NCBI RefSeq assembly: GCF_024362405.1
Contig: NZ_CP101454.1
Location: 1,240,001-1,304,000 of the forward strand
Length of the DNA: 64,000 nt
Direction: 5' to 3'
Source: Halorarius litoreus
Lineage (GTDB): Archaea > Halobacteriota > Halobacteria > Halobacteriales > Haloarculaceae
Under the pieces are notes generated by a model, which was not told the origin of the DNA, made no database searches, and worked only from the letters and a program-made list of their open reading frames with translations. Position 1 is the stretch's first letter. Every line of letters starts with the position of its first letter. Positions 1-10,786 of the stretch are shown piece after piece. The translations under genes were made by a program, and so were the position numbers.

Positions 1-336
1 CCCCTCCTCGACGCTCGCTCCCTGCAGCATCTCGTCGAGCTGGTCGCGCTCGTAGGTGACGACGCGGTCCTCGCTCCGCGCGCCGTACCCCTTCTCGGGC
101 GGGATGGTCACGACCTCGCGGTCACCGGCGGCCATGCCGACGAGCGCCTCGTCGAGCCCTTCGATGACCTTCCCCGCGCCGACCTCGACTTCGAGCGGGC
201 TGTACTCGCGGCCCGGCTGCTCGTCGAGCAGGCCCTCGTCCGCGGCGACGTCCTGCCGCGAGGTGTCGAACACCGTACCGTCGTCGAGTCGGCCGACGTA
301 CTCCAGCGCGACCGTATCGCCGTCTGCGATGGTCAT
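1..336 (-). CDS. slyD: FKBP-type peptidyl-prolyl isomerase, SlyD-like (C-terminus cut by window edge)
   Basis: Read leftward from an ATG at 336, the frame stays open to the window edge (112 codons). The N-terminus begins MTIADGDTVALEYVGRLDDG, followed by VFDTS and then E..VGAGKVIEGLDEAL.GM..G, the signature of the FKBP fold. The GYGARSEDRVV segment at about residue 87 to 97 matches the SlyD branch, where an insert-in-flap chaperone domain follows. The protein would catalyse cis-trans isomerisation of prolyl bonds and act as a cytoplasmic folding helper. The last part of the insert domain and any metal-binding tail lie outside the window. Family assignment is firm; which SlyD paralogue it is cannot be told. 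Confidence 0.9.
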   Translation of the reverse strand, partial: MTIADGDTVALEYVGRLDDGTVFDTSRQDVAADEGLLDEQPGREYSPLEVEVGAGKVIEGLDEALVGMAAGDREVVTIPPEKGYGARSEDRVVTYERDQLDEMLQGASVEEG

Positions 337-659
337 GGGGACTCTCGGGGGGGCGTGGGGATACGTGTTGGGGCCGTGCGTGGCCGAGCGACCGAAGGGA
401 GCGAGGCCACGTCGTTGCGAGCGGCGAACCCAGTGGGCCGTGAGCCGCAGGGTTCGAGGACTCTCCGGTTCGGGCGAGCAGGCCGCGCTCGCTGACGCTT
501 GTCGTGCTCGATACAGAGCAGAGAGTTACCGCTCCGAGACGTGTTCTACCCGCACTCTGTCAGTAACCGCGTGCTGAATATAGAGGGTGAGTTCAGCAAG
601 AAGTCCAATCTGTTGCTGAAAGTATATTACAGAGTGAATCGTAGCACGAGACTGAAACG
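337..659. other. Intergenic region without a supported gene
   Basis: About 320 bases separate slyD from the next gene. I see a possible hairpin at 379-411 (arms CGTGGCC and GGCCACG) and a cluster of GCTGAA/TTCAGC words at 573-620: a 6-bp inverted repeat (573-578 with 592-597) plus a third copy at 615-620. Frames open here translate to low-quality, Arg/Ser-rich sequence unlike haloarchaeal proteins. It may hold the remnant of a small mobile element, but no transposase is present. Confidence 0.5.
621..629 (+). promoter_or_regulatory. TATA box for the small membrane protein at 660
   Basis: AGTATATTA lies about 35 bases before the ATG at 660, in a locally AT-rich patch. This is the usual position for an archaeal TATA element giving a very short leader. 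Confidence 0.5.
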
Positions 660-866
660 ATGCCCTCCCTCGACACCACTCGAAAGATTGCCCTTGCTCT
701 CACCTGTGTGTACGTACTGGCTGTCTTACTCATCGGTTATTTCGTGATTCAACAGATTCTGCTCTCGGTGGGTATTGCCGTGCTTGGAGTCATCGCGTAC
801 CTTGTATGGCGGCTACTATGGGGTTCGGGACCAGAAAATGGCAACGGCCCTGTAGACGCGGCGTAG
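660..866 (+). CDS. Small membrane protein, function unknown
   Basis: A 68-residue protein with two predicted membrane segments, roughly residues 9-30 (IALALTCVYVLAVLLIGYFV) and 33-54 (ILLSVGIAVLGVIAYLVWRL), followed by a short hydrophilic tail ending NGNGPVDAA. A good TATA box sits just upstream, which supports it being a real transcription unit. I do not recognise the family. It resembles the many short two-helix proteins of haloarchaea; no function is assigned. Confidence 0.6.
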   Translation: MPSLDTTRKIALALTCVYVLAVLLIGYFVIQQILLSVGIAVLGVIAYLVWRLLWGSGPENGNGPVDAA

Positions 867-1088
867 ATTTGTCGTTGACCGACTCGCGCTATCTATGCAG
901 CACGACTCCTGCAACACCATCTGTATCTGATAGAACTCACCGTGGTAATTACGCCACACCCATCGATCAGAGTCGAGAATCAGTAGCACAGCCGGCCCAT
1001 ACCACGAGAATCCGAGGCGAACCCGAAGTGGTTCAACAGCGTCAACAGCCTGCGACTTCCAGCGTCGACCAGAACGCCACGCCCGCGC

Positions 1089-2006
1089 CTACGGCTCGGG
1101 CAGGTCGTAGCTGACGCCGGTCAGCCCCTCGCTCACGTCCCAGAGCCGACGAGCAGCCGCCTCGTCGTACGACCGTCGCGACGAGCGCTGTTGCTCCGGG
1201 GCACCGCGCATGTTCATGAGGCCACCGGGACCGTAGTAGGCGCCGCCCTCGACGTCGGGTGCGGTCGCGGCGTACAGCGTCGGGAGCGCCCCGTCCGCGG
1301 CGGGCTGCGCGAGCACCGCGTTGGCGACCTGCATCCCGACCTTCCGGAGCGTCGAGCCCATCATCTCCGGGCCGCGTTCCTGCAGGTTCGTGTCGGCGTA
1401 CCCCGGGTGGACGCCGACGCTCACCTGGTCACGGTCGGCGGCATCCAGTCTGCGGTCGAGTTCGTACGCGAACAGCAGGTTCGCGAGTTTGGACTGCGCG
1501 TACGCGCCCCACTTGTCGTAGTCGCGCTCGCTCTGGAGGTCCTCGAAGTCAATCGACCCCCGCTCGTGCACACCACTCGAGACGGTGACGACACGGGCGT
1601 CGGCCGCGAGGTCGTCGAGGAGCAGGCCGGTGAGCGCGAAGTGGCCGAGGTGGTTGACGCCGAACTGCATCTCGAAACCGTCGGCGGTCTCGCGGCGTGG
1701 AATCGCCATCAGGCCGGCGTTGTTCACGAGGACGTCGACCGTCCGGTCGAGGCGGTCGGCGAACGCCCGAGCGGAGCCGAGGTCCGCGAGGTCGAGAGCC
1801 TCGACCGTGAGGTCGGCGTCGGGGACCTCGCGGGCGATGTCGGCAGCGGCGTCCTCCCCGCGGTCGGTGCTTCGACACGCGAGGACGACGGTCGCGCCGG
1901 CGCGGGCGAGTTCGCGGCTCGTCTCCAGTCCGAGCCCGCTGTTCGCTCCGGTGACGGCGGCGACCCGATCCGAGCAGTCCGGCATGTCGGCAGCGCTCCA
2001 GTTCAT
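1089..2006 (-). CDS. Short-chain dehydrogenase/reductase (retinol-dehydrogenase-like)
   Basis: A 305-residue classical SDR. The cofactor motif TGANSGLG is at residues 19-26, NNAG follows at about residue 94, and the catalytic Tyr/Lys pair is in YAQSKLAN. The length and the NSGLG variant match the subgroup annotated as retinol dehydrogenase or WW-domain oxidoreductase-like, which reduces or oxidises carbonyl/alcohol substrates with NAD(P)(H). The true substrate is unknown. It stands alone, convergent to nothing, and reads away from the small zinc protein upstream. A second in-frame ATG (residue 8) could be the start. Confidence 0.85.
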   Translation of the reverse strand: MNWSAADMPDCSDRVAAVTGANSGLGLETSRELARAGATVVLACRSTDRGEDAAADIAREVPDADLTVEALDLADLGSARAFADRLDRTVDVLVNNAGLMAIPRRETADGFEMQFGVNHLGHFALTGLLLDDLAADARVVTVSSGVHERGSIDFEDLQSERDYDKWGAYAQSKLANLLFAYELDRRLDAADRDQVSVGVHPGYADTNLQERGPEMMGSTLRKVGMQVANAVLAQPAADGALPTLYAATAPDVEGGAYYGPGGLMNMRGAPEQQRSSRRSYDEAAARRLWDVSEGLTGVSYDLPEP

Positions 2007-2060
2007 ACTCGCTTCAGGAACCGCGCGGCTACAAGGGTTGGGCCACCGGAAACGGGGGTG

Positions 2061-2204
2061 TCACTCCGCGCGAGTGATGCTGATGTTGCGGAGGTAACCG
2101 CCACACTCCGAGCAGAGCCGGTCGGCAACTGTCCCCGTGACGCGCCGACCACAGTCGAGGCACTCGAACATCGGTTCGTCGGTCGCATGTGAATCGTTGA
2201 CCAT
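2061..2204 (-). CDS. Rubrerythrin-like zinc-ribbon miniprotein (47 aa)
   Basis: A short leftward gene starts at the ATG at 2204 and stops at 2061. The protein carries two CxxC knuckles, CLDCG near residue 15 and CSECG near residue 31, spaced as in a rubredoxin/rubrerythrin-type zinc ribbon, and ends NISITRAE. Such 45-50 residue rubrerythrin-like domain proteins are common single genes in haloarchaea. It shares a divergent promoter region with uvrB (about 95 bases, containing GTAATAGTTAA read leftward). Role unknown; metal binding is predicted from the Cys pairs only. Confidence 0.75.
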   Translation of the reverse strand: MVNDSHATDEPMFECLDCGRRVTGTVADRLCSECGGYLRNISITRAE

Positions 2205-2299
2205 TCCGCGGTGTATTCGGCCCGAACCATGTTAACTATTACCACACTACCACCACCCCGAGCGAGCGCCTGAAGTGGCCTCGCTCCCAGAGACAACTG

Positions 2300-4357
<2,058 letters not shown>

Positions 4358-4747
4358 GGACTCGGGCATCCGACCTACCGCCCCAGTTGAACAAATCTAT
4401 TTGGACTAATACAACTACATTAGAAACCATTTAGTTGCAGCACGCCAACGAGGTGGTACGGTCGGCCGACTCGGCGCGCGTGACAGGGCACATTTTCAGG
4501 GTGCGCCCTCGCCGGGCGGTCGGCCACCTTCTACACCGCGAGCGGTGCGTGGCTCGACAGTTCGGACGAACAGCCTCAACCCTCGGATGTAGCCCGTCTC
4601 GTGTCCGGCAACTGCCGACCTCGGTGAGCTCGGAGCGGTATGGCCGGGAGTCGACGATATGGTCTCCAGCCAGAAGTGAATGGCACATTTCATACTAATT
4701 AATGCTGATAAACTACTTCTCGCTGGACGGCGAACCGTACTGGGACC
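4358..4747. other. Intergenic region with promoter for the flavoprotein gene
   Basis: About 390 bases without a convincing gene. The first 80 bases after uvrB are AT-rich (around CTATTTGGACTAATAC) and may serve as terminator. Open frames in the middle encode Arg/Cys/Ser-rich sequence that does not look like haloarchaeal protein. TATA-like words ACTAATTAATG (4694-4704) and GATAAACTAC (4707-4716) lie 30-50 bases before the ATG at 4748. Confidence 0.5.
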
Positions 4748-6145
4748 ATGGCGATGGCAACCCCCCTCGACGACCGTGCTGTAGACGAACTAGCCGAACA
4801 GTTCCGCGGGACCGTCCTGCGCCCCACCGATGCGGGCTACGACGAGGCCCGGACGGTCTGGAACGCGATGATCGACCGTCGACCGGCAGTCATCGCCCAG
4901 TGTGCGGGCGCCGCCGACGTAATCAGCGCCGTGACCTTCGCCCGCGAGCACGACCTGGTCCTCGCGGTGAAGGCCGGTGGGCACAACGCTGCCGGCAACG
5001 CCGTCTGTGACGACGGACTCGTGATCGACCTCTCGCCGATGAAGTCGGTGCAGGTCGACCCCGACGCGATGACCGTCCGCGTCGGCCCCGGGGTCACCCT
5101 CGGCGAGATGGACCACGAGACGCAGGCGTTCGGGCTCGCCGCCCCCGGTGGCATCGTCTCGACGACGGGCGTCGCCGGCCTCACGCTGGGCGGCGGCTGG
5201 GGCTACCTCAGCCGGAAGTACGGGCTCGCCATCGACAACCTCCGCTCGGTCGACATCGTCACCGCAGACGGCGAACTCCGGCACGCGAGCGAGACGGAGA
5301 ACGAGGACCTGTTCTGGGCCGTCCGTGGCGGCGGCGGCAACTTCGGCGTCGTGACGTCCTTCGAGTTCGACTGCCACGAGGTCGGGCCCGAGGTGGTCTG
5401 GGGCCTGCTCCTCTACCCGTACGAGAACGCCGCGGACCTCCTCCGGTTCCACCGGGAGTTCACGGCCGACGCACCGGACGAACTGTGCTGCTACGCGGCC
5501 ATCATGACGGCCCCGCCCGAGGAGTTCGTCCCGGAAGCGTACCACGGCGAGACCGTCGTCGGGTTCATCGTCAACTACGCGGGCGACCTCGACGAGGGAC
5601 TCGAGGCGGTACAGCCCCTCCGAGAGGCGGGCGAGCCGATCACCGACCTCGTCGACGTCTACCCGTTCACGGTGGTGCAGTCGATGTTCGACACGGAGTT
5701 CGGCCCGGGCGCGCGGAACTACTGGAAGACCCAGTTCGTGGGACCGCTCTCCGACGAGGCGATCGACGTCGCGATCGAGCACGCCGCGAATCGCCCCTCA
5801 CCGGAGACGCAGGTCGTCATCGAGCACCTCGGCGGGCAGATCTCGCGGACCGCCCCCGACGCGACCGCGTACCGGCACCGGGACGCGTCGTTCTCGTTCA
5901 ACATCTTCCCGCGGTGGGACGACCCCGCTGAGGACGACCGGCACATCGAGTGGGCGCAGTCGCTCTTCGACGCGATGGCCCCGTACACGATGGACGGCGT
6001 CTACGTCAACATGCTGAGCCAGGAGGGCGCCGAACGGGTCCGGACCGCCTACGGAGACAACTACGACCGGCTGGCCGAACTCAAGGCGAAGTACGACCCG
6101 GAGAACCTGTTCCGGGTGAACCAGAACATCGAGCCGGCGGCCTGA
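4748..6145 (+). CDS. FAD-binding oxidoreductase, berberine-bridge (BBE) type
   Basis: A 465-residue vanillyl-alcohol-oxidase-fold flavoprotein. The AGGHN motif at residues 76-80 supplies the His (H79) expected to carry the covalent 8-alpha-histidyl FAD. The region that holds the second flavin Cys in bicovalent members reads GIVSTTGVAG and lacks Cys, so a single covalent bond is likely. The GGGWGYL and GGGGNFGVV glycine loops bind the FAD, and the C-terminal BBE element ends YDPENLFRVNQNI. These enzymes oxidise sugars, amines or alkaloid-like compounds and pass electrons to oxygen or an acceptor. The substrate is not known. It lies between uvrB and uvrC, convergent with uvrC (9 bases between stops). 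An ATG at 4754 is an alternative start. Confidence 0.88.
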   Translation: MAMATPLDDRAVDELAEQFRGTVLRPTDAGYDEARTVWNAMIDRRPAVIAQCAGAADVISAVTFAREHDLVLAVKAGGHNAAGNAVCDDGLVIDLSPMKSVQVDPDAMTVRVGPGVTLGEMDHETQAFGLAAPGGIVSTTGVAGLTLGGGWGYLSRKYGLAIDNLRSVDIVTADGELRHASETENEDLFWAVRGGGGNFGVVTSFEFDCHEVGPEVVWGLLLYPYENAADLLRFHREFTADAPDELCCYAAIMTAPPEEFVPEAYHGETVVGFIVNYAGDLDEGLEAVQPLREAGEPITDLVDVYPFTVVQSMFDTEFGPGARNYWKTQFVGPLSDEAIDVAIEHAANRPSPETQVVIEHLGGQISRTAPDATAYRHRDASFSFNIFPRWDDPAEDDRHIEWAQSLFDAMAPYTMDGVYVNMLSQEGAERVRTAYGDNYDRLAELKAKYDPENLFRVNQNIEPAA

Positions 6146-6154
6146 GTCGGTCGC

Positions 6155-7888
6155 TCACAACCGCGAGGCGATGGTCTCAGCCGTCGCCTCGCCGACGCCG
6201 TCCACTTCCGCCAGTTCCGCGACGCTCGCGCCGCGCACCCCGTCGACGCTCCCGAACCGCCGGAGCAGCCGCTTGCGCAGTTCGGGACCGACGCCGGGCA
6301 GGTCGTCGAGCGTCGTCGACACCTCGTCGCGCACCTGCTGGTGGTACTGCACGGCAAACCGGTGGGCCTCGTCGCGCACCCGCTGGAGCAGGTGGAGGTG
6401 CGGGGCGTCGTCCGGCCAATCGCGCACGCCGTCGGCCGTGACGACCAGTTCCTCCTGTTTGGCGAGCGCCACGGCAGGAACGTCCCAGCCCACCTCGTCG
6501 AGCGCGTCCTGCGCGGCGCGGAGCTGTCCCTCGCCGCCGTCGATGAGCAACAGGTCGGGGGCCGGGCGGTCGTCGCGGTCCTCGACCGCCCGCAGCGCGC
6601 GCCACCGTACGAGGTCGCGCATGTTCGCGTAGTCGTCGTTCACGTCCTCGAGTTTCTTCCGGCGGTAGTCGGATTTCCGGGCGTCACCCCCCACGAAGCA
6701 GACGTCCGAGCCGACGACGGCCTTCCCGTGCGCGTGGCTCACGTCGAACCCCTCGATGCGCTCGGCGCGGTCGAGGCCGAGTTCGGCCGCGAGTGCGGCG
6801 GTCTCGTCGCGCCGACCGACCTGCCGGCGGGCGTTCTTCAGCGCGAGGTCGACGAGCGTGGCTTCGCGACCGGCACCCGGCACCCGGACCGCAACCCCCT
6901 CAGACTCGAGCCAGTCGGTCACGTCCGGGTCGTCCGGGCGTTCGGAGAGCAGCACCGCATCGGGAAGCTCGCGCTCGGCGTAGAACTGCGGGAGGAACGC
7001 CGAGAGCAGGGCCGCGACTCTGTCCTCGTCGTCCGGTGCGCTCACCGCGTACCGCTCGCGGTCGACGAGTTTCCCGCGTTCGCTCTTGAGGCGCGCGACC
7101 GTCGCGTCGCCCCCTTCGATGGCGACGCCGAGTACGTCCACCGACTGCTCCTCGTGGCCCTGAATCGCCGCGGCCCCGCCACCGTGGAACGACTCGACCG
7201 CTTCGAGGCGATCTCGGAGGTTCGCCGCCCGCTCGAACTCCTGGTGCTCGGCGGCGTCGTCCATCGTGGCCGCCATCGGGTCCGCGAGGACGCCCGTCTC
7301 GCCGTCGAGGAACCGCCGCACGCTCTCCACGTCGGCGAGGTAGCCCGCCTCGTCGATGTAGTCGACACACGGCGCCGTACAGATGCCCACCTCGTAGTCG
7401 AGACACGGCCGGTCGCGGTTCGAGAACTTGTGGTCCGAACAGCCCCGGACGCCGAACGTCTCGCGCAGGGCTTTGACGACCGTCTCGACGCGCCCCTTGT
7501 TCGTGTACGGGCCGAAGACGGTCGCGCCGTCGGCAGGGTCGCGGGTAATCTCGATTCGCGGATACGTGTGAGCCGTGAGCTGGACCATCGGGTACGACTT
7601 GTCGTCTTTCAGCCGGACGTTGTACCGCGGCTGGAACCGCTTGACGAGGTTCGCTTCGAGCAGGAGGGCCTGCGTCTCGGTCTCGGTGACGGAGAAGTCG
7701 ATGCGGTCCGCCTTCGCCACCATCCGCCGGATGCGCTCGCCCCGCGGGTCCGCGTACGAGCGGACGCGGGCACGCAACTCGACGGCCTTCCCGACGTAGA
7801 GGACGGTTCCATCGGCGCGCTCGAACTGGTAGACGCCGGGCTTGCGGGGGAGGTCGTTCGCGCGGGCACGGACGCCGGCCGGATCCAT
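6155..7888 (-). CDS. uvrC: Excinuclease ABC subunit C
   Basis: A 577-residue UvrC. The N-terminal GIY-YIG nuclease shows GVYQF at residues 18-22 and YVGK at 31-34. A CTAPC element is near residue 160 and the UVR motif lies around 200-235. The C-terminal RNase-H-like nuclease carries [17 protein letters not shown] and DEAHRFAV, and the protein ends in tandem helix-hairpin-helix motifs ([13 protein letters not shown] and [12 protein letters not shown]). It makes both incisions around lesions bound by UvrB. I start at the ATG at 7888; a GTG immediately upstream (7891) is also possible. Convergent with the flavoprotein gene. Confidence 0.97.
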   Translation of the reverse strand: MDPAGVRARANDLPRKPGVYQFERADGTVLYVGKAVELRARVRSYADPRGERIRRMVAKADRIDFSVTETETQALLLEANLVKRFQPRYNVRLKDDKSYPMVQLTAHTYPRIEITRDPADGATVFGPYTNKGRVETVVKALRETFGVRGCSDHKFSNRDRPCLDYEVGICTAPCVDYIDEAGYLADVESVRRFLDGETGVLADPMAATMDDAAEHQEFERAANLRDRLEAVESFHGGGAAAIQGHEEQSVDVLGVAIEGGDATVARLKSERGKLVDRERYAVSAPDDEDRVAALLSAFLPQFYAERELPDAVLLSERPDDPDVTDWLESEGVAVRVPGAGREATLVDLALKNARRQVGRRDETAALAAELGLDRAERIEGFDVSHAHGKAVVGSDVCFVGGDARKSDYRRKKLEDVNDDYANMRDLVRWRALRAVEDRDDRPAPDLLLIDGGEGQLRAAQDALDEVGWDVPAVALAKQEELVVTADGVRDWPDDAPHLHLLQRVRDEAHRFAVQYHQQVRDEVSTTLDDLPGVGPELRKRLLRRFGSVDGVRGASVAELAEVDGVGEATAETIASRL

Positions 7889-7915
7889 CACCCCGGGCTA
7901 GGCAACTCGGCGGCT

Positions 7916-8458
7916 TCAGGCTTCCGCGAGGAACGCCCGAACCCGCTCCACCGTCTCGGCGTCGCCGGGGAGGAGGACCGGGTCGCCACCGGACACCTCG
8001 ACGACCACCCGGCGCTCGCGCTCGACCAGATACCAGCCGGCGAGCGCGACGCCGGCGACGACGCACACCGCGCCGAGGACGAGCAGCGCCTCGTCGAGGA
8101 GCGCGGCGAGCGCGAACAGTTGCTGGGCCGTCTGGAGCGTGGAGTCGAGGCCCGTCCCCTGTGGGGCGGTGACGTCCGCACCCAGAGTATCGACCGGGAC
8201 GAACAGGCCGCCGGCCGCGAACACGACCCCGACGACGAGGGCCTGGACCGCCCACGAGAGCGCCCACCCTGGCGCATCGGTAGCGCGGCCGACGCCGCGG
8301 ACGTTCGGCAACTCGACGGCGCGGAACCGGGGGTCTGCATCGGGCTGAACGACCAGCAGGCGGTGGCTCGTGCGGACGAGCCGGACCGCATCGACGAGGA
8401 GTTCGTCGCGTCGCTGTTCGCCTGCGAGCAACTGGGCGTCGATGTCGATGCCTGACAC
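7916..8458 (-). CDS. Two-helix membrane protein, function unknown
   Basis: About 180 residues if started at the GTG at 8458 (SGIDIDAQLLAGEQRRDELL follows); an ATG at 8528-8530 would overlap the divergent gene at 8529 and gives a basic, non-haloarchaeal extension, so I prefer the GTG. A cytoplasmic-looking N-terminal domain of about 80 residues is followed by membrane segments near ALSWAVQALVVGVVFAAGGL and LLVLGAVCVVAGVALAGWYL, then a 30-residue tail. The tail ends ETVERVRAFLAEA. No known domain recognised. It lies 27 bases upstream of uvrC in the same direction and could be cotranscribed. Confidence 0.65.
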   Translation of the reverse strand: MSGIDIDAQLLAGEQRRDELLVDAVRLVRTSHRLLVVQPDADPRFRAVELPNVRGVGRATDAPGWALSWAVQALVVGVVFAAGGLFVPVDTLGADVTAPQGTGLDSTLQTAQQLFALAALLDEALLVLGAVCVVAGVALAGWYLVERERRVVVEVSGGDPVLLPGDAETVERVRAFLAEA

Positions 8459-8528
8459 GAACGACGACTCGCGGTGAGGGACCGTGAAGCTTCGCCACCT
8501 ACAAGCACGCGTAGCCGAACGTGGGGCC

Positions 8529-8786
8529 ATGCCCCAGTGCTGGCTGGTCGAACGCTCGTACAGCGACCGGGACCTCGTGACGCTCGTCTACGCGACGCCC
8601 GACGGCGAGCGCGCACACACGAAGGAGATCCCGATGACGGCCATCGCCCACGGCAACGTCACGGTGACGGCCGCGAAACAGGTCGACGACGCCGATCTCG
8701 AACCCGTCGACGACGACACGCGCGAGCGCTACCGGACGGAGGTCGAGCGGGTGCGCGAGGACCACGCGCCCGACGACGAGATATAG
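8529..8786 (+). CDS. Small conserved-looking cytoplasmic protein (85 aa)
   Basis: An 85-residue acidic protein starting MPQCWLVERSYSDRDLVTLV and ending HAPDDEI. It looks like a small mixed alpha/beta fold with a charged helical C-terminus (RERYRTEVERVREDH). The divergent membrane protein starts 70 bases upstream. I do not recognise the family and assign no function. The 8529 start is preferred over the one at 8484 because the latter would run into the divergent gene. Confidence 0.65.
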   Translation: MPQCWLVERSYSDRDLVTLVYATPDGERAHTKEIPMTAIAHGNVTVTAAKQVDDADLEPVDDDTRERYRTEVERVREDHAPDDEI

Positions 8787-8844
8787 GGTTTCTGGCCGGG
8801 GCGGCTTCTAAACCTCTTTACGAGAGGGAGGCAAAGCCGCGCCC

Positions 8845-9753
8845 ATGACAGCCATCGAGTTGTCGGACGTCACCAAGCGGTTCGGTGACGTGACCGCCCT
8901 CCAGGGGCTCGACATGACCGTCGAAGAGGGCGAGGTGTTCGGCTTCCTCGGCCCGAACGGGGCGGGGAAGTCGACGACTATCAACACGCTCCTCGATTTC
9001 GTCCGACCGACCAGCGGCGAGGTTCGGGTGCTCGGCCACGACGCCCAGACCGAGAGCGTCGCCGTCCGTCGCCGGACGGGCGTACTCCCCGAAGGGTTCG
9101 ACACCTACGAGCGGCTCACCGCCAGACAGCACGTCGCGTTCGCCGTCGAGTCGAAGGGCGCGGACGACGACCCCGACGCGCTCCTCGAACGGGTCGGCCT
9201 CGAAGACGCCAAAGCCCGGAAGGCCGGCGGCTTCTCGAAGGGGATGACCCAGCGACTCGCGCTCGCGATGGCGCTCGTGGGCGAGCCGGACCTGCTCATC
9301 CTCGACGAGCCCTCCACCGGACTCGACCCCAACGGCGCCCGCGAGATGCGCACCATCGTCCGCGAGGAGGCCGACCGGGGCGCGACCGTGTTCTTTTCAT
9401 CCCATATCCTCGGACAGGTGGAGTCGGTCTGCGACCGCGTCGGCATCCTCCGCGAGGGCGAACTCGTCGCCGTCGACTCCATCGAGGGCCTGCGCGCGAA
9501 GAGCGGCGCCGAGACCACGCTCGAAATCGAAGCCAGCGACGTGACCGACGAGGCGCTCGACGCTGTTCGCGCCGTCGAGGGCGTCTCGGAGGCCCGTGCC
9601 GACGGGGCGACCGTCGTCGTCTCCTGTGAGGGCGACGTGAAGATGGCCGCACTCGACGCGCTCGAATCGGCGGGCGCCGACGTGCAGGACTTCACCACGC
9701 GCGAGGCGTCGCTCGAAGACCTGTTCGCCGCGTACACGGAGGGTCGCGAATGA
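8845..9753 (+). CDS. ABC-2 type transporter ATP-binding protein
   Basis: A 302-residue ATPase. Walker A GPNGAGKST is near residues 37-45, the signature motif is a degenerate GGFSKGMTQRL, and Walker B reads LLILDEPSTGLDP. Residues 220-302 form a C-terminal domain typical of the DrrA/CcmA/NatA branch. It powers export or extrusion by the membrane subunit encoded immediately downstream, with which it overlaps by 4 bases (ATGA). A TATA-like CTTCTAAACC is about 35 bases before the start. The cargo is unknown. Confidence 0.93.
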   Translation: MTAIELSDVTKRFGDVTALQGLDMTVEEGEVFGFLGPNGAGKSTTINTLLDFVRPTSGEVRVLGHDAQTESVAVRRRTGVLPEGFDTYERLTARQHVAFAVESKGADDDPDALLERVGLEDAKARKAGGFSKGMTQRLALAMALVGEPDLLILDEPSTGLDPNGAREMRTIVREEADRGATVFFSSHILGQVESVCDRVGILREGELVAVDSIEGLRAKSGAETTLEIEASDVTDEALDAVRAVEGVSEARADGATVVVSCEGDVKMAALDALESAGADVQDFTTREASLEDLFAAYTEGRE

Positions 9754-10697
9754 GCCAACTCGACCTCGACTCCGTCGAAGCCGTCGCGAAGAAGGACTTC
9801 CAGGACGCCATCCGCTCGCGGGCGCTGCTCGTCCTCACCACCGTGTTCGTCGTGTTCTTCGCGGCGTCTGCGTTCTTCTTCGCCGATCAGGTCAGCCAGC
9901 AGCTCGACGCGGTCGCCAACAGCTCGAACGCCTCGCAGGCGCAGGCAGCCCAGCAGATTCGCGAAGGGCTCACCTCCGACGCGTTCCTCGACGCGCTGAC
10001 GCAGGTGACCCGCCTGCTGATTCCCCTCACGGGAATCGTCGTCGCGTACGCCGCGCTCGTCGGCGAGCGCGAGTCGGGCACCCTGAAGCTCCTGCTCGCG
10101 CTCCCGCACTCGCGGCTCGACGTGGTGCTCGGGAAAGTCGCCGGCCGCAGCGCCGTCGTCGCCGCGCCCGTCCTGCTGGGCTTCCTGGTGGCCGCACCCG
10201 TCTTCCCCATCCTCGGGGTGACGTTCAACGCCGTCAACTTCGCGCTGTTCGCGCTCGCGACGGCGTTCATCGGCGTCGTGTTCGTCGCCCTCTCCGTGGG
10301 CGTGAGCGCCGCCGCACCCACGAGCCGGCGCGCGGTCATCACCGTTGTGGGGCTCTACGCGCTGTTCACCCTGCTGTGGGGGCAGTTCGCGAACGCCATC
10401 GTCCGCGAGGTGTCGAACAACACCGACCTCGGGAACACCGCGCTCGTCAAGGTGTTCCTCGTCGTCAAGCACCTCAACCCGGTGGCGACCTACCAGTCGC
10501 TCGTCGCCAGCCTCGGGCAGGGAGAGCTGGCCGCCCGGGTCAGCCTCGTCGGCGGCCTGCAGGGGCAGTTCATCGCCCAGCAGCTCGGCGAGGTCCCCAT
10601 CTACCTCACCGACGGCGCCCTCGTCGTCTACCTCCTGCTGTGGATCGCTGTCCCGGTCGTGCTGGGCTACCTGACGTTCCAGCGTGCTGACCTCTAA
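9750..10697 (+). CDS. ABC-2 type transporter permease
   Basis: A 315-residue membrane protein of the ABC-2 class: a first membrane helix at about residues 26-48 (ALLVLTTVFVVFFAASAFFF), a large external loop rich in Gln/Ala, then five helices from about residue 90 (LLIPLTGIVVAYAALVGERESGTLKLLL, the usual ABC-2 E-S-G-T-L signature). It pairs with the upstream ATPase in a two-gene operon, overlapping by 4 bases. Likely an exporter of unknown substrate, of the NatAB/CopX type common in haloarchaea. Confidence 0.9.
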   Translation: MSQLDLDSVEAVAKKDFQDAIRSRALLVLTTVFVVFFAASAFFFADQVSQQLDAVANSSNASQAQAAQQIREGLTSDAFLDALTQVTRLLIPLTGIVVAYAALVGERESGTLKLLLALPHSRLDVVLGKVAGRSAVVAAPVLLGFLVAAPVFPILGVTFNAVNFALFALATAFIGVVFVALSVGVSAAAPTSRRAVITVVGLYALFTLLWGQFANAIVREVSNNTDLGNTALVKVFLVVKHLNPVATYQSLVASLGQGELAARVSLVGGLQGQFIAQQLGEVPIYLTDGALVVYLLLWIAVPVVLGYLTFQRADL

Positions 10698-10786
10698 CTA
10701 ACCAGTTCAGTACCCCAAACCAACCGTTTCAGCACTCTAGAACGACCTAAACAGCTAATACCGAGAATAACGTCCGGCAGCGCACG

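Noticed and set aside
806..1114. A 102-codon frame after the small membrane protein
   Set aside because: It overlaps the preceding gene by 61 bases and encodes low-quality Thr/Ser/Arg-rich sequence.
4431..4698. Overlapping 85-87-codon frames between uvrB and the flavoprotein gene
   Set aside because: Basic, Cys/Ser/Arg-rich translation, no promoter fit, no domain; unlike the acidic proteins around it.
6341..8455. A 704-codon frame antisense to uvrC
   Set aside because: It covers uvrC and part of the membrane-protein gene; its composition is that of a mirrored GC-rich gene.
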